Assembly: GCA_018907035.1 (NCBI GenBank)
Contig: JACCIC010000062.1
Span: forward strand, 2,436,001 to 2,500,000
Source of the DNA: Sycobia sp. Sy_11
Lineage: Eukaryota > Arthropoda > Insecta > Hymenoptera > Epichrysomallidae
DNA: 64,000 nt
Reading direction: 5' to 3'
Below are positions 36,859 to 48,803 of this stretch, piece by piece (the first letter of the stretch is position 1; each line of letters opens with the position of its first letter). The notes under the pieces are model-generated. The model saw nothing but the letters and a program-made list of their open reading frames with translations, was not told where the DNA came from and did not search any database. The translations under genes and the position numbers were made by a program.

Positions 36859-37636
36859 CAAGGGCGATTCAGTAAGTACCCGTGTTAGTAATGAAGACAT
36901 CATTTTTTCAAAACTTTTTTTTTATTTTTCAACTTAGTCCCCTTTTACAAAGATACATTTTTCCCAACGTGGCCATTTTTTGACCCCTCCAAAAAAAAGG
37001 ATTTTTCAAACTCTTCAAAATAAGCCTCTGTCTCGGCGATGACTTCCTTATTTTTTTTTCCCGCAAGCTACTTTTTCATGTGGCGACAACTCCAGATGAA
37101 TGTGCTGGTGCGTTATCGTGATGACGCATTTTCTTCACTAAATGTGTCTCCTTCAATTTTTTGTCGAAGTGGTCCAATAACTCACTGTAGTATTCTCCAG
37201 TGATCTTTCTTCCTTTTTCTAAAAAGTCCATCAGGATAATGCCTTTCGCATCCCAAAAAATCGTCACCATGACCTTTCCGGCCGATGGGACCGTCTTGAT
37301 TGTTGCTGAGATTGTTGCTTCTGGTCTATAATGATGAATTCAGGTGTCATCAACCGTGACAACTCGGTGCAAAAGTCCTTCGGATCTCGCTTAAATTGTT
37401 CCAAACACTGCTTCGAAGTTAACAGCCGCTTCCGCTTGTTGTCTACCGTGAGTAATCGCTGCATTCATCGGGCCGACAATTTTTTCATAGCCAACTTATT
37501 ATGTAAAACATTTGCTTGTTAATATTTGAATTCCGTTTTGATGTCGTTTGATAGATGGCAGCACACGATAATAACACCAGCTTTCCTAAGGAACGTCTTC
37601 TGTCTTCAAACACGGGTACTTATTGAACCGCTCTCG
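36859..37636 (-). mobile_element. Internally deleted mariner transposon
   Basis: Flanked by TA at 36857-36858 and 37637-37638. The terminal inverted repeats share the core TAAGTACCCGTGTT: the left end begins CAAGGGCGATTCAG, and the right end, reverse-complemented, begins CGAGAGCGGTTCAA. At 778 bp it is about 60% of a full mariner. The transposase runs on the minus strand and is broken, so the copy could move only if a related transposase acted on its ends. Confidence 0.92.
36930..37500 (-). pseudogene. Mariner transposase pseudogene (DD34D family)
   Basis: From high to low coordinates: LAMKKLSAR; RLLTVDNKRKRLLTSKQCLE; a frameshift after the KDF region; TVDDT followed by a stop where TW is expected, then IHHYRPEAT; FWDAKGIILMDFL; and HHDNAPAHSS. 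The first and second catalytic Asp are therefore recognisable. The segment that should carry the third Asp (SPDLAPSD) is deleted, because the sequence jumps to a C-terminal KEVIAETEAYFEEFEKS block. The N-terminal DNA-binding region is also missing. Confidence 0.92.
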
Positions 37637-37638
37637 TA

Positions 37639-40600
37639 GTATGGTCCAGGTTGCAGAGTATGTACTAAGAGAATAAAATTCTAGATGCATATAATTGTCA
37701 ACTCAGTGCGGGCTTAAAATTTAAAAAATCGAGTTTCATCTACCAGTAAATAATCAAATTTAAAAAAATCGATATAATTTTCTAGTGTAGACACATTCAG
37801 TAATCATCTTAGAACAAACAAGAACAGACTAAGCTAAGAATAACTCGTGCTCTGCGAATTATAGCTTAGACTTCTCGGAAAGAATCAAATTTCGATCGAT
37901 AAGATCTACTCGTCGATCGTATTACAAGCGTAACATGACTGTCGAACAACCGGTGATTCCATCATGAGACCGTCATTTTTCGTCACACCAGAGGGCAATT
38001 AATTGATTTTTTGAACGACAACCAGTTCAAACTATTTAAAAATCTCATTTTTAAATATTTTTCTGTAATATTTAGCTGTAATATTCTGTAATATATACCT
38101 TCTTATTTCTGATATATACCATATAAAACATTCATTTTTAAACGAATCTTCAACTTCATCCGAAAATTGTATATCGCAATATTGTTTAACGGAAATTGAA
38201 GTTTCATAGTGAAATCTAAAAAACTTATAAAATAATTGTTGAAAAAAATCCTAGTTCTTATCGAAATACGCTTTACTCTATATATATTTTTTTATTCGGT
38301 GTAAATAATATATCTGGAAAAAGTTCCCTCTTGGAATTTGAGGCACGATTGCTGAAGCATCGGCGCTGTTTGGAGAAGTTGTGAAAAATTAAAAATTATT
38401 TGCATATAGTTTATGCAAATATTTTACAAATGTTAGTAGTTTATGCAATTAATCTCAAAAAAGCTACTTGTAAAAAAATGTATGGAACAAAAAAGAGAGT
38501 TTACTTATATTTACAGAAATTTTAGACACAAATTATTGCTATATTTTTTCAGTACATTTTTAGCAAAATCGGGTGTGTACTAAATTTTTGAATGTCTAGC
38601 CGAAATGGTTTGGTTTAGCCTGTCATGATACGATTCAAGTCTTTACCCTAGTTTTATACGAGCTCTAGTTATTATTTAATTAATTTCACAATGTTAAATT
38701 CATTTTACATACTATGACATTATTAACCATGTGCAATTGTAAAGTCGTCTAAAACTGAAAAGCTATTCTCATATATACTCCACATTGATAATAATTGTAT
38801 TATAAATAGTTATCAAAATTGTAAACGCGATGCCACTGCATTCAAAAAAATTATGTATACAATTCTTTCTTTAACTTGAACCGCGTGTAAAAAATAATTG
38901 AAACTTTAGCTAATCTTATCTTTATTTACTAACAGATCATAATATTTCTCGCAGTATTATTATGAATAATTATTTAAATTATTGCTTAGCTACATATATT
39001 TTTAATGCAGGAAAAAATTATCGAAAAGTATTTTAAAAATTCACGCATTATTTTAATATAACTAAAGTCAAAACCATTCTAGAAATTGATTTCGCCTTGT
39101 ATACAATACAATAGATTATAAATTAGATATATAACGTTGTGATACCATTAGTGAAGTAAAGTAATCACTGTGAATCTGATATTATTTTTTCTAATTTATT
39201 AAGAAGCTTTTTTTTATAAAAATGATTGATTTATTACAAAAACAAGAAGATGGTCTAAGAAATATATAGACTAATTTTTTAAAATATTTTTTCTAAACCA
39301 ATTATAATAAAAGATTCTTTAGAGAAGCCGAATTTTAAGTCCTCTATATATTTATAGTCATATATATTCTATACATCGTAGCACTGCGTCTATAAGTCAT
39401 ATCTTATAGCATAAAATTGCTCTTTTTTTGTTATTTATACGATATCATACTTTTAATATGAGAATTATATGAGTCTCGAATACTTTATAATAGAAGATAC
39501 ATTTTGAGACATTCATTTTCTATAATTTCAGTGTATGGTTGGAATGAAAATTGAAAGTTACACCTGTGTAGCATACAGTTTTGTTGGATTGAACTTCAAT
39601 AACTGCTTTAGCTGATTTGTTTTTTCGTTGGCTTTTCTCCTTAAATTTTGAAAATCCATTCATACAATTTTATTAGAAGCTAGCTCGAGAGCTAGGTCAA
39701 GTGCAATATATATTAAACAAATTATAATATAAAATTATGATAATTAGATCTAAAATTATAATATGAAAAGGCATAAAACTGTTTGTAAGTTCATTATAAT
39801 GCTAAAAGATTTAAAGCCTCGAGATCTATTCCAGTATTGAAATGACTTTTCAGTACTATTTTAAATAATCGGTTTATGCAGAAAGATAAACTTATAGGTT
39901 TTTAGTTCTGGCTATTAGATGTTTAAATAAAGTGTACAAATGTTCCAGTAGATTAAATAATCGTTTTTAAAATTTAATTTAAAATATCTAATAATATAAC
40001 TTCATATTAAATATAAAATAAAATGAATGCGCTTTTTTGAATTCTAAAGCGACCTCATTAAACTGAAATATTTTACATAAAAAATTATTTTGCTTACATT
40101 TGAGAATCCAAACAGGACGTGTATGTTATTAGGGAGGATTTCATTTCTCCATGGTTTTCTACTTGCATTCTTTTTTCTATCTCGAATAAATTTAAGTTTG
40201 TCTGAAGATTTTTTTTTTGCTTAAGAATATTTGGCCAATAATATTTTTTATGCCCGTTCCTTTTTATATGCGATAAAAATTTTTATTTTTTGTGTATTCC
40301 TACTTTACAAATATCTTTTGTTAACCTATCGTACTTGGTGTGCCACCAAATAACTAGATTTTAATATATTATGCGATCTTTGAATTTTTTCTTAAGACCA
40401 ATTTTATTAATAATACTAATTTAATGCAATTCTGAGATAAAAAATATAAATCTTAATATACTATAGAAGTTAAATCACAGCAATCACAGGAATTGTAGCT
40501 AGGTCGCAATTACAGTAATAAGGATAAAAATTTAGTTTTAATAATATCGTTTGGTTCATTCCCACCCAAAGTTTCTTTGATGATTATCTATATGTATATG

Positions 40601-41764
40601 TATAGTCATTGTCGTAATCAGATAAAGACACGTTAGTCAGATTGGGTGAATCATTCTTTGTTGGATTTGTCTTAATTTACAAAAGATAAAGTTTTTCTGT
40701 ACATTTTCTTAAATTCGTAAAAAATATAATAAATTAATTTAGTTTTATAATTTTAATACTACTCTTATTAGATAATTAATTTAATACGAATATTATTTAT
40801 ATTATTGTTACTAATCATAATTCTATAAATCTCGGCGGAGAAACGGAGGGCAAGCTTAATTCTTCAATATTTATATTATGTCTTTTTTTCGTATTTATGA
40901 AGATAATAGCCGCAATGTAAGCAAACTGTAGACTAGGAACTATACTACCACTAGGATCATTAATTTTTCAAATAGAAAAATATTAAAGAAGCAATAATTA
41001 GATACAATACAATTTATTCTTGAGTTTGCAATATATGATTTAGTTTTCACTAACGTAAATATAATTAATTTAAAAGAAACTGCCATTAGAATTATACTTA
41101 AAAAGTTCTTTTACAAAGGTAGAACTAAGTTATATTAATTATATTCAAATTTTCACTATTGAAAGTTCTTATTCTATATTATTTATTGCAATCGCTTAAT
41201 AAACTATTTAATTATATGGATAATTTTAAATGATGCTTCTTATTTCATTTATTTGTTGTTTTTTTAGTAATTTACTTTTGGTTAATTTGTTTTTGTTTAT
41301 TTTTTTAAACGATTCAGCAATGCTTTTCGAAGCAATGGTTTATATAATTACTGATCGATATAATTATCGCATGAAATCTTTCTGCTTGGAGTTCTTTTTA
41401 AGTTCAAGATATTTTCACTAAATATAAAAATTATATTGGAAACATTTCTAATTTATCCTCATTTAAATCAAAGTTTTCGAATGAAGAAATTGGTCATAAA
41501 ACACGAATAAATGTGCGTTTTGTTATATATGTTCGAATGTTCTAAAAATACAGCTATGATGTTATATATTGTTTAAATTGTTGCAAAAAAAAAATAATTG
41601 AAACCTTGGAAAGTTCTGATGAAAAGTTAGAAGCAACTGAATTGTCAAAAAATTATTTAATATTTTAATGTAGAATTACTGGAATAAATATTTTTATTCT
41701 TTATAAAGAAGCATAAACAACATTTATATCCAAATGGTTGGAATATAATTTTTAAAAAACGTAT
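37639..41764. other. Long AT-rich interval with no island
   Basis: The longest stretch of the window without a GC-rich island. I see no gene, RNA, element or long simple repeat. The frame at 41230-41421 is hydrophobic and phenylalanine-rich only because the DNA is T-rich. Confidence 0.5.
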
Positions 41765-42060
41765 TTTTCTAAATGAATGAATATTTTTATCGGTCTTACA
41801 GCCTTTATTAATATAATATATTAACTAAAATAATGACAGTCAGACTGTCCTTGTTTTTTATCACCCCCAAACTTATTATTAAAAATAAATTGGATTAAAA
41901 ATTACAAATAATAGAATAAAATAATAATAAAATAAAATAAAAATAATAAACTATATACAATGTTAGTGAAGGACAACCTGACTGCCCCTACCACTTTAAA
42001 TTTAGAATTACCTTGGTGTCCGACGTTTCGAACCGCTACGGGTCATCCTCAGGAACTAAA
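41765..42060 (-). repeat. Tail-family repeat, copy B (with ribozyme-like core)
   Basis: Minus orientation from high to low coordinates: the hammerhead-like core (42018-42056); AAAGTGGTAGGGGCAGTCAG; GTTGTCCTTCACTAA; an AT-rich spacer; TTTGGGGGTGATAAAAAACA; GGACAGTCTGACTGTCATTA with the intact 15-bp palindrome (41835-41849); and GGCTGTAAGACCGATAAAAA followed by TATTCATTCATTTAG. This is the most complete copy in the window. No coding region is visible upstream of it. Confidence 0.85.
42018..42056 (-). ncRNA. Small hammerhead-ribozyme-like motif, copy B
   Basis: On the minus strand: stem I 5' strand GUUC, core CUGAGGA (a CUGANGA form), a hairpin with GACC/GGUU arms around CGUAGC, core GAAA, CG, then UC and stem I 3' strand GGAC. 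Stem I pairs with one G-U wobble. Stem III is just the self-complementary CG, and the cleavage dinucleotide is the favoured UC. The position next to the core is a U opposite C instead of the usual G-C pair, which would weaken activity. It shares its architecture but not its exact stems with copy A. Confidence 0.55.
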
Positions 42061-42329
42061 CTGTATTTATCTAAATATAACTTAGCCTAAGGTTCATGTA
42101 AATAAAGAATAGAATAATAATTCTTTGGTAAATAAAACAATTTAATTTAGTCTATTGTTCATTTAATCTATTATTTTAGGAACATTGAAATAGTTATGAA
42201 AGTATTATATTATGAATATAATTATAAATAGTATGTTTCGGCATGAAAAAATGCTTAAATTTGTCAATAAAAATGAAGCTTTGAATTATAATCTATTATT
42301 TTCAGAAGTAATGAATTACAAAAAGGAAA

Positions 42330-42850
42330 GGGCGCATCGAGCTGTTCACAAAGGAGACCAGTCTGCCATATGCAAAGAAAAAAAGGAACTAGGCCGCTGG
42401 GTTCGCTTTCACAATTTTTCTGCGCCTACTTACCCTTTACTACTCTTCTCTCGTGGTGTTTCGTTGTCGGTCGATACCGGGGTTCACGCAACCCGTCGTC
42501 AGATGACGCCACTCCTTTATTCAGGCACGGGTGCCTCATTCACTGCCGAAGAAAGGGTCGAGCGCATCTATAAATTCCAGCCAGTAACGATAGATGACGC
42601 TGATGTTGCACCCCAGGAAAAAACAGTCACAGTGTACCCGCCCGGATGGGGTGTACCTTACATGTTTAGGGGTGGGACTTTTTTCGGAGGATCGACCCCG
42701 CGTTTATTTTGTGGGTCAACCACGCTATTGTGTTTTTTCTAGATGGTGGATACACGTGCCTAACCCCACGGTCGAATGGACCCGACTCGAGGGAAGGGGT
42801 TGAAAACGAGGGTCGAGTGGTTTTTTATTGCAGGCGATTCGAGGTGACAG
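42330..42850. other. GC-richer block with 176-residue open frame
   Basis: Moderately GC-rich with no simple repeats. A plus-strand frame runs from 42212 to 42742 (176 codons). Its second half includes VTIDDADVAPQEKTVTVYPP and a glycine-rich end. I do not recognise it, and other frames are also open nearby, so it is not called as a gene. The block lies 150-250 bp from copy B of the tail family. Confidence 0.3.
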
Positions 42851-43105
42851 GTACATGATGAAAAAAAAATATGAGATAAAAGAAGTGGAGGGTATGTCTT
42901 TTTTTGCTGTGCAAAAAGTATATTACCGGAGATGGGTTATGTATGGAAGATGTTGTTAAGGGGTTACATAGAATGAATGTCTATATTAATGCGATCTGAT
43001 CATAAAGGTTATTTGCATTTTTTTAGTAATGTCGCACGAAATTTTCTCAAGGAAAATGAAGTATCTTCAGTTTTGAAGAACTTTTAATATTTATTAAAAG
43101 AATAA

Positions 43106-43158
<53 letters not shown>

Positions 43159-43182
43159 TATTATATATATATATATATACCA

Positions 43183-43275
<93 letters not shown>
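43106..43275. repeat. Long compound (AT)n/(CA)n tract
   Basis: Several AT runs broken by CACACACA, TATTATA and CCATATTAATA over about 165 bases. It ends exactly where the SINE begins, so part of it is probably the expanded AT-rich tail of that SINE. Confidence 0.95.
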
Positions 43276-43277
<2 letters not shown>

Positions 43278-43440
43278 CGTCGTTCTATTTATCCTTCCGA
43301 TTTTATACCGGTGCTAATCAGCGATGGGAAGTCTACGATGTGTTACAGTCTACGTGTATCGATCGGCGGAGACCGGGTTTTGAACTGCGATCACCGAGTT
43401 ACTAGTCCTTCGTTCTAGCGACCGAACCATTGTAGGTCTC
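43276..43440 (-). mobile_element. tRNA-derived SINE
   Basis: Read on the minus strand, the 5' head resembles a tRNA gene: GGTTCGGTCGCTAGAACG fits a box A region (about 43411-43429), and GCAGTTCAAAACCC fits box B (about 43375-43388). A unique body (GATCGATACACG, AACACATCGTAGAC, TCGCTGATTAGCACC) follows, and the element ends AACGACGTT into a TA-rich tail. Elements of this layout are transcribed by RNA polymerase III and moved by LINE enzymes. A 3' fragment of the same family lies at 19822-19886. Confidence 0.8.
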
Positions 43441-44760
43441 AAATATTTCATTTGATTAGCAATATATACTTAAGGTTTTTAAATTAAATTAATAAATCAT
43501 TGTCTAGTCCGGAGACATTATAGCAAATATTTTCATTTAAGATTAACTTTTAGAAACGGTTGGCTTTCAAACTTTTTATAAGTTTGTGTAGAATGTACTT
43601 TATCAAATATTCTTGCAAAGCATTCTTCAGAACCAGCGGTAACTGATAAATATTTCAAAGTAATGAAATAACATTAACATTAGAATTTCAGCATATTAAA
43701 AATTTTTGTAAATAATGAGTGATTCTTTAATGAATTTTAAAAACAGTTAATGTTTTTAAAAGATACTTTAAAATAAATATTAAACAAATATTATTGTAGA
43801 AGTACTTTATTTACATCGGTGGAAGTAATTCTATGGCAAACTAATTACGACAAAGTTTGACTAAACAGTTAAGTAATACTTTACATTATTAAAAATTAAT
43901 AACAAATATTTTATTACAAAGAAATCGTCATTGAAGATGTTTTTTAAAAGATTATTTCAAATTATTTCATTTATATCGTGTACTTTTCTACCATGTTTAT
44001 ATTGATCACAATAATTGAATTCTGTTATGCTAATTTTCAACAGTACAATAGGCATTCGCTGAGCCCGCTGTTAATTTAATGCAATTTAAAGCTTTAATCG
44101 GATCGTGAATGCAAAAATTATTCTAATACATACCTCATGTTTTTGTTCGTAAAATATATAATAAAATTCGGTGGGTATTCAATCCATTTCCAATTGTAAG
44201 TTTAAAAAATTGTTTAATATTATTATTAATATAGTCCAAAGTACTTAATTAATTTTAATATAGTCTAAAGTACTATAGTCTAAAGTACTATTATATTAAT
44301 ATTAGTATAGCAGAATTACTTTTGTTATATTTGGTATATAAGACAATAACAACATTTTTATGTTGTTTAACGATTTTATTTGTTCTAAAATATATAATAA
44401 GTTATGTTATTTGAATTACACTTTCATTTTTTTAAATTAGAAGTTATTTAGAAAATAGTTTTTGATTTACCTAAAAAACAATATACAGTTAAGATTAATA
44501 TATCGATTACGATATAACAATTATTATTATTAGATTATTAGATTTTGATCAAAATTCTTTAAATGGCCAACTTAACAGATGAGAGGAAATCAATGATAGC
44601 CAAATTAAATTAGGAGCTTTAAAGACCTCGAGATAGTAGAATAGTAATGTCGTTAAAAATGAAAACAATTATCAACAATAACGGAGATTCTTCACTCTCT
44701 TCCGTAATGATTTACACAAAGAAAGTTCACATGTACAAATAGCCATCCAACGGGAATATA
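43441..44760. other. AT-rich interval with short tandem repeat
   Basis: AT-rich. Holds three copies of ATAGTCYAAAGTACT at about 44231-44289, the last two directly adjacent. Nothing else recognised. Confidence 0.5.
44231..44289. repeat. ATAGTCTAAAGTACT repeat, three copies
   Basis: Copies at 44231-44245, 44260-44274 and 44275-44289. The first differs by one base. Confidence 0.85.
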
Positions 44761-45250
44761 TTAGGGTTCCCTGGTTAGAAAAACCCGAAAGTATGCGACG
44801 TGGTCGGCTTGACGCGGGACTGCGTGTCTTTTTTTCCTGGCGCGCCGTGCTCAGCTTCCGCTATATCGCGCTCCAACGGACTTTCGCACGAGAAATTCAT
44901 CAAAGTTACGCGCGTTCGATTCGCTCCCGTGCGCGGGCGCGTTTATCTCCCTCTCCTTCTATCTGTGTTCGAGGGAGCTTCTCTCACGGGGAGGAAAATT
45001 GGTCGCGCGCTGTAATTATTTGCGTCGTCCCACCCCGTGAAAATCGACAAGGCGGACCGTTACTCGGGCTTCGGATTCTTCTCCGTATTTCTTCTCGGAG
45101 TGGGAGAAGGGCGGGGGAGCGAACCTACTCTTCGCCAGTCGAATTATTAAAATCCAGATTGAGTTGAACGCTGTCGGTCTGCGAAAATTTTCCGCTCACA
45201 GGCTTGGAATGAAAGTGTCAGCAAGCGAGTGCTTGAGTGAGTGAGTGAGT

Positions 45251-45308
<58 letters not shown>

Positions 45309-45480
45309 ATAGAAAATTCTTCTTTTCTCACACTTCCTTGAGTCCAGAATTGTCGATTTGCGAAAGGTAACTCTCGAGATAATTGGACGGGATAGTTTGG
45401 AGTTAAGAGAAGAGAATTTAAATAATTCCAGATTATTTTTTGATCTGGTTACTGCTGTTGCTATGCGACACACGAGGATG
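44760..45480. other. CpG-rich island
   Basis: GC-rich, with plus-strand frames of 124 and 71 residues in different phases and no domain. Ends in the GAGT/GA repeat. Confidence 0.45.
45231..45308. repeat. Compound (GAGT)n(GA)n microsatellite
   Basis: About six GAGT units pass into a GA run of about 50 bases. Confidence 0.97.
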
Positions 45481-46200
45481 GAAATTTTAATATTGAAAAA
45501 AAATTAACATTAATATTTGTAAAAAGATGTTTTCAAGTTAGGTAGTATTCGTTAAAATGAAAATATAAGGACAAGGGTCTACCCGGATCAATTATAAACG
45601 AGAGTCTATTTCGGTCAAGATATAGGCTCAGATTTCGATGTCATCACTATGCTCGGTTTTCTCTGAAGAGGGTACTTTGTTTTAGCTATGAGCGTGGATT
45701 CTTTAGTGACACTGCTGGACTTTGTTTAAGTACACAATCGAACAAATTTTGTGGCTATATAAAAATACATTGAAGTATCTATAAAAATTTAGTTCTCTAT
45801 CACGAGAAAAAAGTATTTACATGGTTATTTGTTTAGTTCGGATTGAGCCATTTTATTATATTTGTATTTTAAAGATTTTATTCTGAATTATTATAAATTG
45901 TTGTATAATTTATGTAATTTCATTCAATAATATCGTTGAATACAGACTTAGTATGCATAGTATACTATTAGTTCCTCCGCAACTGGCAATGATTTCAATG
46001 AGCCCAATCAGACACACGTTTATATAACTAGGCAACCAGCATTCCATATCGTCGAAATTCACCATTCCGAACTGTCAAAACCCGAAACTTGATCGGATCT
46101 CGTACATCTTTTCGTAAATAGAAAAAAGCAGCTAATATTCTGAATAGAAAAATATGTAAAGAAGATCACGATATCAGAACGGTTTGCTTTCATAATCAAC
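45480..46200. other. Interval with no recognised gene
   Basis: Mixed to AT-rich. No coding, RNA or mobile-element signal. Confidence 0.5.
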
Positions 46201-46246
46201 AATGTCTTCAGTTCTGGAATTTACGTTTCATTTTGGTTTCGAAACT

Positions 46247-46268
46247 CACACACACACACACACACACA

Positions 46269-46319
<51 letters not shown>
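46247..46319. repeat. Compound (CA)n(GA)n microsatellite
   Basis: A CA run of about 24 bases, a short TCGA junction, then a GA run of about 47 bases. Confidence 0.97.
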
Positions 46320-46321
<2 letters not shown>

Positions 46322-46553
46322 CAGGAGCTAGTGTCGGCAATTTTTGCACCAGGCATCTTCCCTACCTGTAACTTCTCTCTCTCTCTCTCACCCTTTTTCC
46401 GGCTTTTCCAACGAGTACAATGGAGCTCGCCCGAATATCCATCTCGGACACGGCCTTACTCCCACCCACCCTTGTCCTCTCCTTGCCCCCCCCCCTATCT
46501 CTCTTTCTCTTTTTCTCCGTATCTCAGCGGAACAACGGCGGCGGGAGGCGCTC

Positions 46554-46602
<49 letters not shown>
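46554..46602. repeat. (GA)n microsatellite
   Basis: GA run interrupted once by AAAG. Confidence 0.95.
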
Positions 46603-46604
<2 letters not shown>

Positions 46605-47302
46605 AGCGCCGAGGAATAATTCCATTTTCTTGCACGAGTACAATTTTGCTTTCAATTTATTTTCCCCCTTTTTCCTTCCTCTTTCTTCCTCTCCAGGGGT
46701 ATAGGTCGCCTCTTTTCCCTTTTCTTTCCCTCCCGAGCTGCGCGATTCTCATTCCACTCGATTCCTCGCTCTTTTCTCTCGCTGTCTCTTGCTTTCTCTC
46801 TCTCTCCTCTCTTCCTCGCTCTCACACTCCCCATTTTACCAGCTAGCCCGCTTGATTTCCCCTCGCGGGCGCACCACCCGGCAGACTTTCGTGCTTCTTC
46901 TTCTTCTCCCCCGTCTTTTTCTTTCGCCCTCGCCTTTATCTGGCGCAAGCCGAAGCGAAGCGGTTCTCCCTCCGTCCGTTCATTATGCCCTTGCCAACCC
47001 CCGCCCCCTCCGCCTTGTAGACCCCTTGCGCAGGACGGAACGGGGACTTTGCTTCCTTCTTTTTCGCTATCTTTCTTTCTTCTCCGCCTCCACCCTCTCC
47101 CACTCTGTTCTCGCGACTTATTCTTCTATATATCACTGCTCCAACGGTTCTTTTCTCTGGTTCTGCTTTTTTTTATTATTTGTTCTTTTGTTGGATTTTG
47201 TCTCATTGAAGCACAGATCGTTTTTTCCGTGAATGGTTTCAAATATTGAACATTGTCTTTATGCAGTCTTTACGAAGTTCTTTCCTAGACTTTATGGGTA
47301 CA

Positions 47303-47366
<64 letters not shown>
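47303..47366. repeat. (CA)n microsatellite
   Basis: Pure CA run of about 62 bases, among the longest simple repeats here. Confidence 0.97.
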
Positions 47367-47368
<2 letters not shown>

Positions 47369-48290
47369 TATATAGCATTAATAATGATGGAAATCATCAT
47401 AATTAATCTTTATTTGCTATCCGCATTCGTTGAATGAATGTCAAAAACAGGACAATAACATTGAGCAAAATCATAAAACAATTCTTCATACGAAAGAACA
47501 GAATTAAATTACGACAAAATAAATAGAAGATATGTTTGTAAAATTGTTGATTAATATACAATGCTGAAACGGTATTTCGCAAGCAGTTTTAATAAGCTGG
47601 ACATTTCATGCAATGTGATGCCTGAATGCTTTTGATACTGTATTTAAAATTAGAATAGAAGTTATAATTTATATGAATGCTTTTTCGTGTGTACTTTACA
47701 ATTCAAATGCGCTTGATTTACAAATGCTGCTGAGTCATATTTAGAGAACCGCCAAATTCATTTCTTGCGAATCTAACATTGGTTTGGATATACTGCAAGG
47801 TCGATTCAAAGGATCAAAGATATTTTTGTTATATGTTATTCCAGATGTTAATTATTTATACTTATAGCTCTCGCAAAAGTAAAGCAGATTTATTGTTTCA
47901 ACTTATTAATAGAATATTGGTTACGTTCACTGATTTATTGCTCCTGTAAAAGATAAATGAAATTTTCATATAATTACATTTTTTATTGAATTTTATCGGC
48001 CGATTTTCTTGTTTTATTCATCATTTACTTCGTTCTACTAAAAAAATTTTGTTATAAATTTTTATTGAGAAAAAAATATTTTTAATCATAAATAATGGCA
48101 GGAGACTATACTATTAATAGAAATTATTAGAAATTATTACAAAAATTACAATAGTTATGAAATTCTAATAATAGTACTATAACGCATGGTAGTTTAGACA
48201 ACCTAGAGTTAGTTTTGCGAAACTTTACTTCGATATGGACACTCTCACAATTTTCCATTTCGTGAAACCAAATAAAAAAGGTGGTTGTTT
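47367..48290. other. AT-rich interval, nothing recognised
   Basis: AT-rich spacer between the CA tract and the next island. Confidence 0.5.
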
Positions 48291-48326
48291 CTTTGCATTA
48301 TATAAATGAGAGAGGATAGTTGGGTG

Positions 48327-48329
<3 letters not shown>

Positions 48330-48372
<43 letters not shown>
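48330..48372. repeat. (GA)n microsatellite
   Basis: Pure GA run of about 42 bases. Confidence 0.95.
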
Positions 48373-48375
<3 letters not shown>

Positions 48376-48803
48376 GATAGAGAGAAAGAGGGCGGGGGAG
48401 GGAGGAAGGGGGTGCAAAAAGAGAGAGTCAGTGGGGGAAGGAAAACATTGCATACAGAGCCTCGAGAAAAGATAGGAGCTCGCGATAGCACGCAAAAATA
48501 AACGGAGGAAGGAGGAAGAAGCCCAGGGAAATGCGGAAGCGCTTCTTTGTCTGGATGGAAGATAATGACGTTGAGGGGTCTCGGGCGATTTTCAGTTTCG
48601 AGAGGGCGAGAGGAGTGCTAAAAGAACGTCGTACGCTTCCGCAGCCTCGAGCTCCCCGATTCAGAAACTTTGATCGGGCACCTTTATTCTTCAAGCGACC
48701 ATCCCCGCATGTATATAGGCAGGGGAAACCTAACAAACTCTCCGCTTACTTTTTTTTTCAGCTCGCGAAGGTGCGCCTTTTTCTCCTTTTTTCCTTTATC
48801 AGT

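Larger units (their letters stand above)
46200..47240. other. Pyrimidine-rich island with GA tracts
   Basis: From about 46.37 kb the plus strand is dominated by T and C (TCTC, CTTCTT, CCTCCC) apart from the GA run at 46554-46602. This creates long serine/leucine/proline frames, including one of 214 residues at 46202-46846. None has a domain. The polypurine-polypyrimidine strand bias is the notable feature. Confidence 0.5.

Noticed and set aside
46202..46846. 214-residue open frame, the longest in the window
   Set aside because: Built from CA, GA and TC tracts and pyrimidine-biased DNA (histidine/threonine, arginine/glutamate, serine/leucine runs). No domain.
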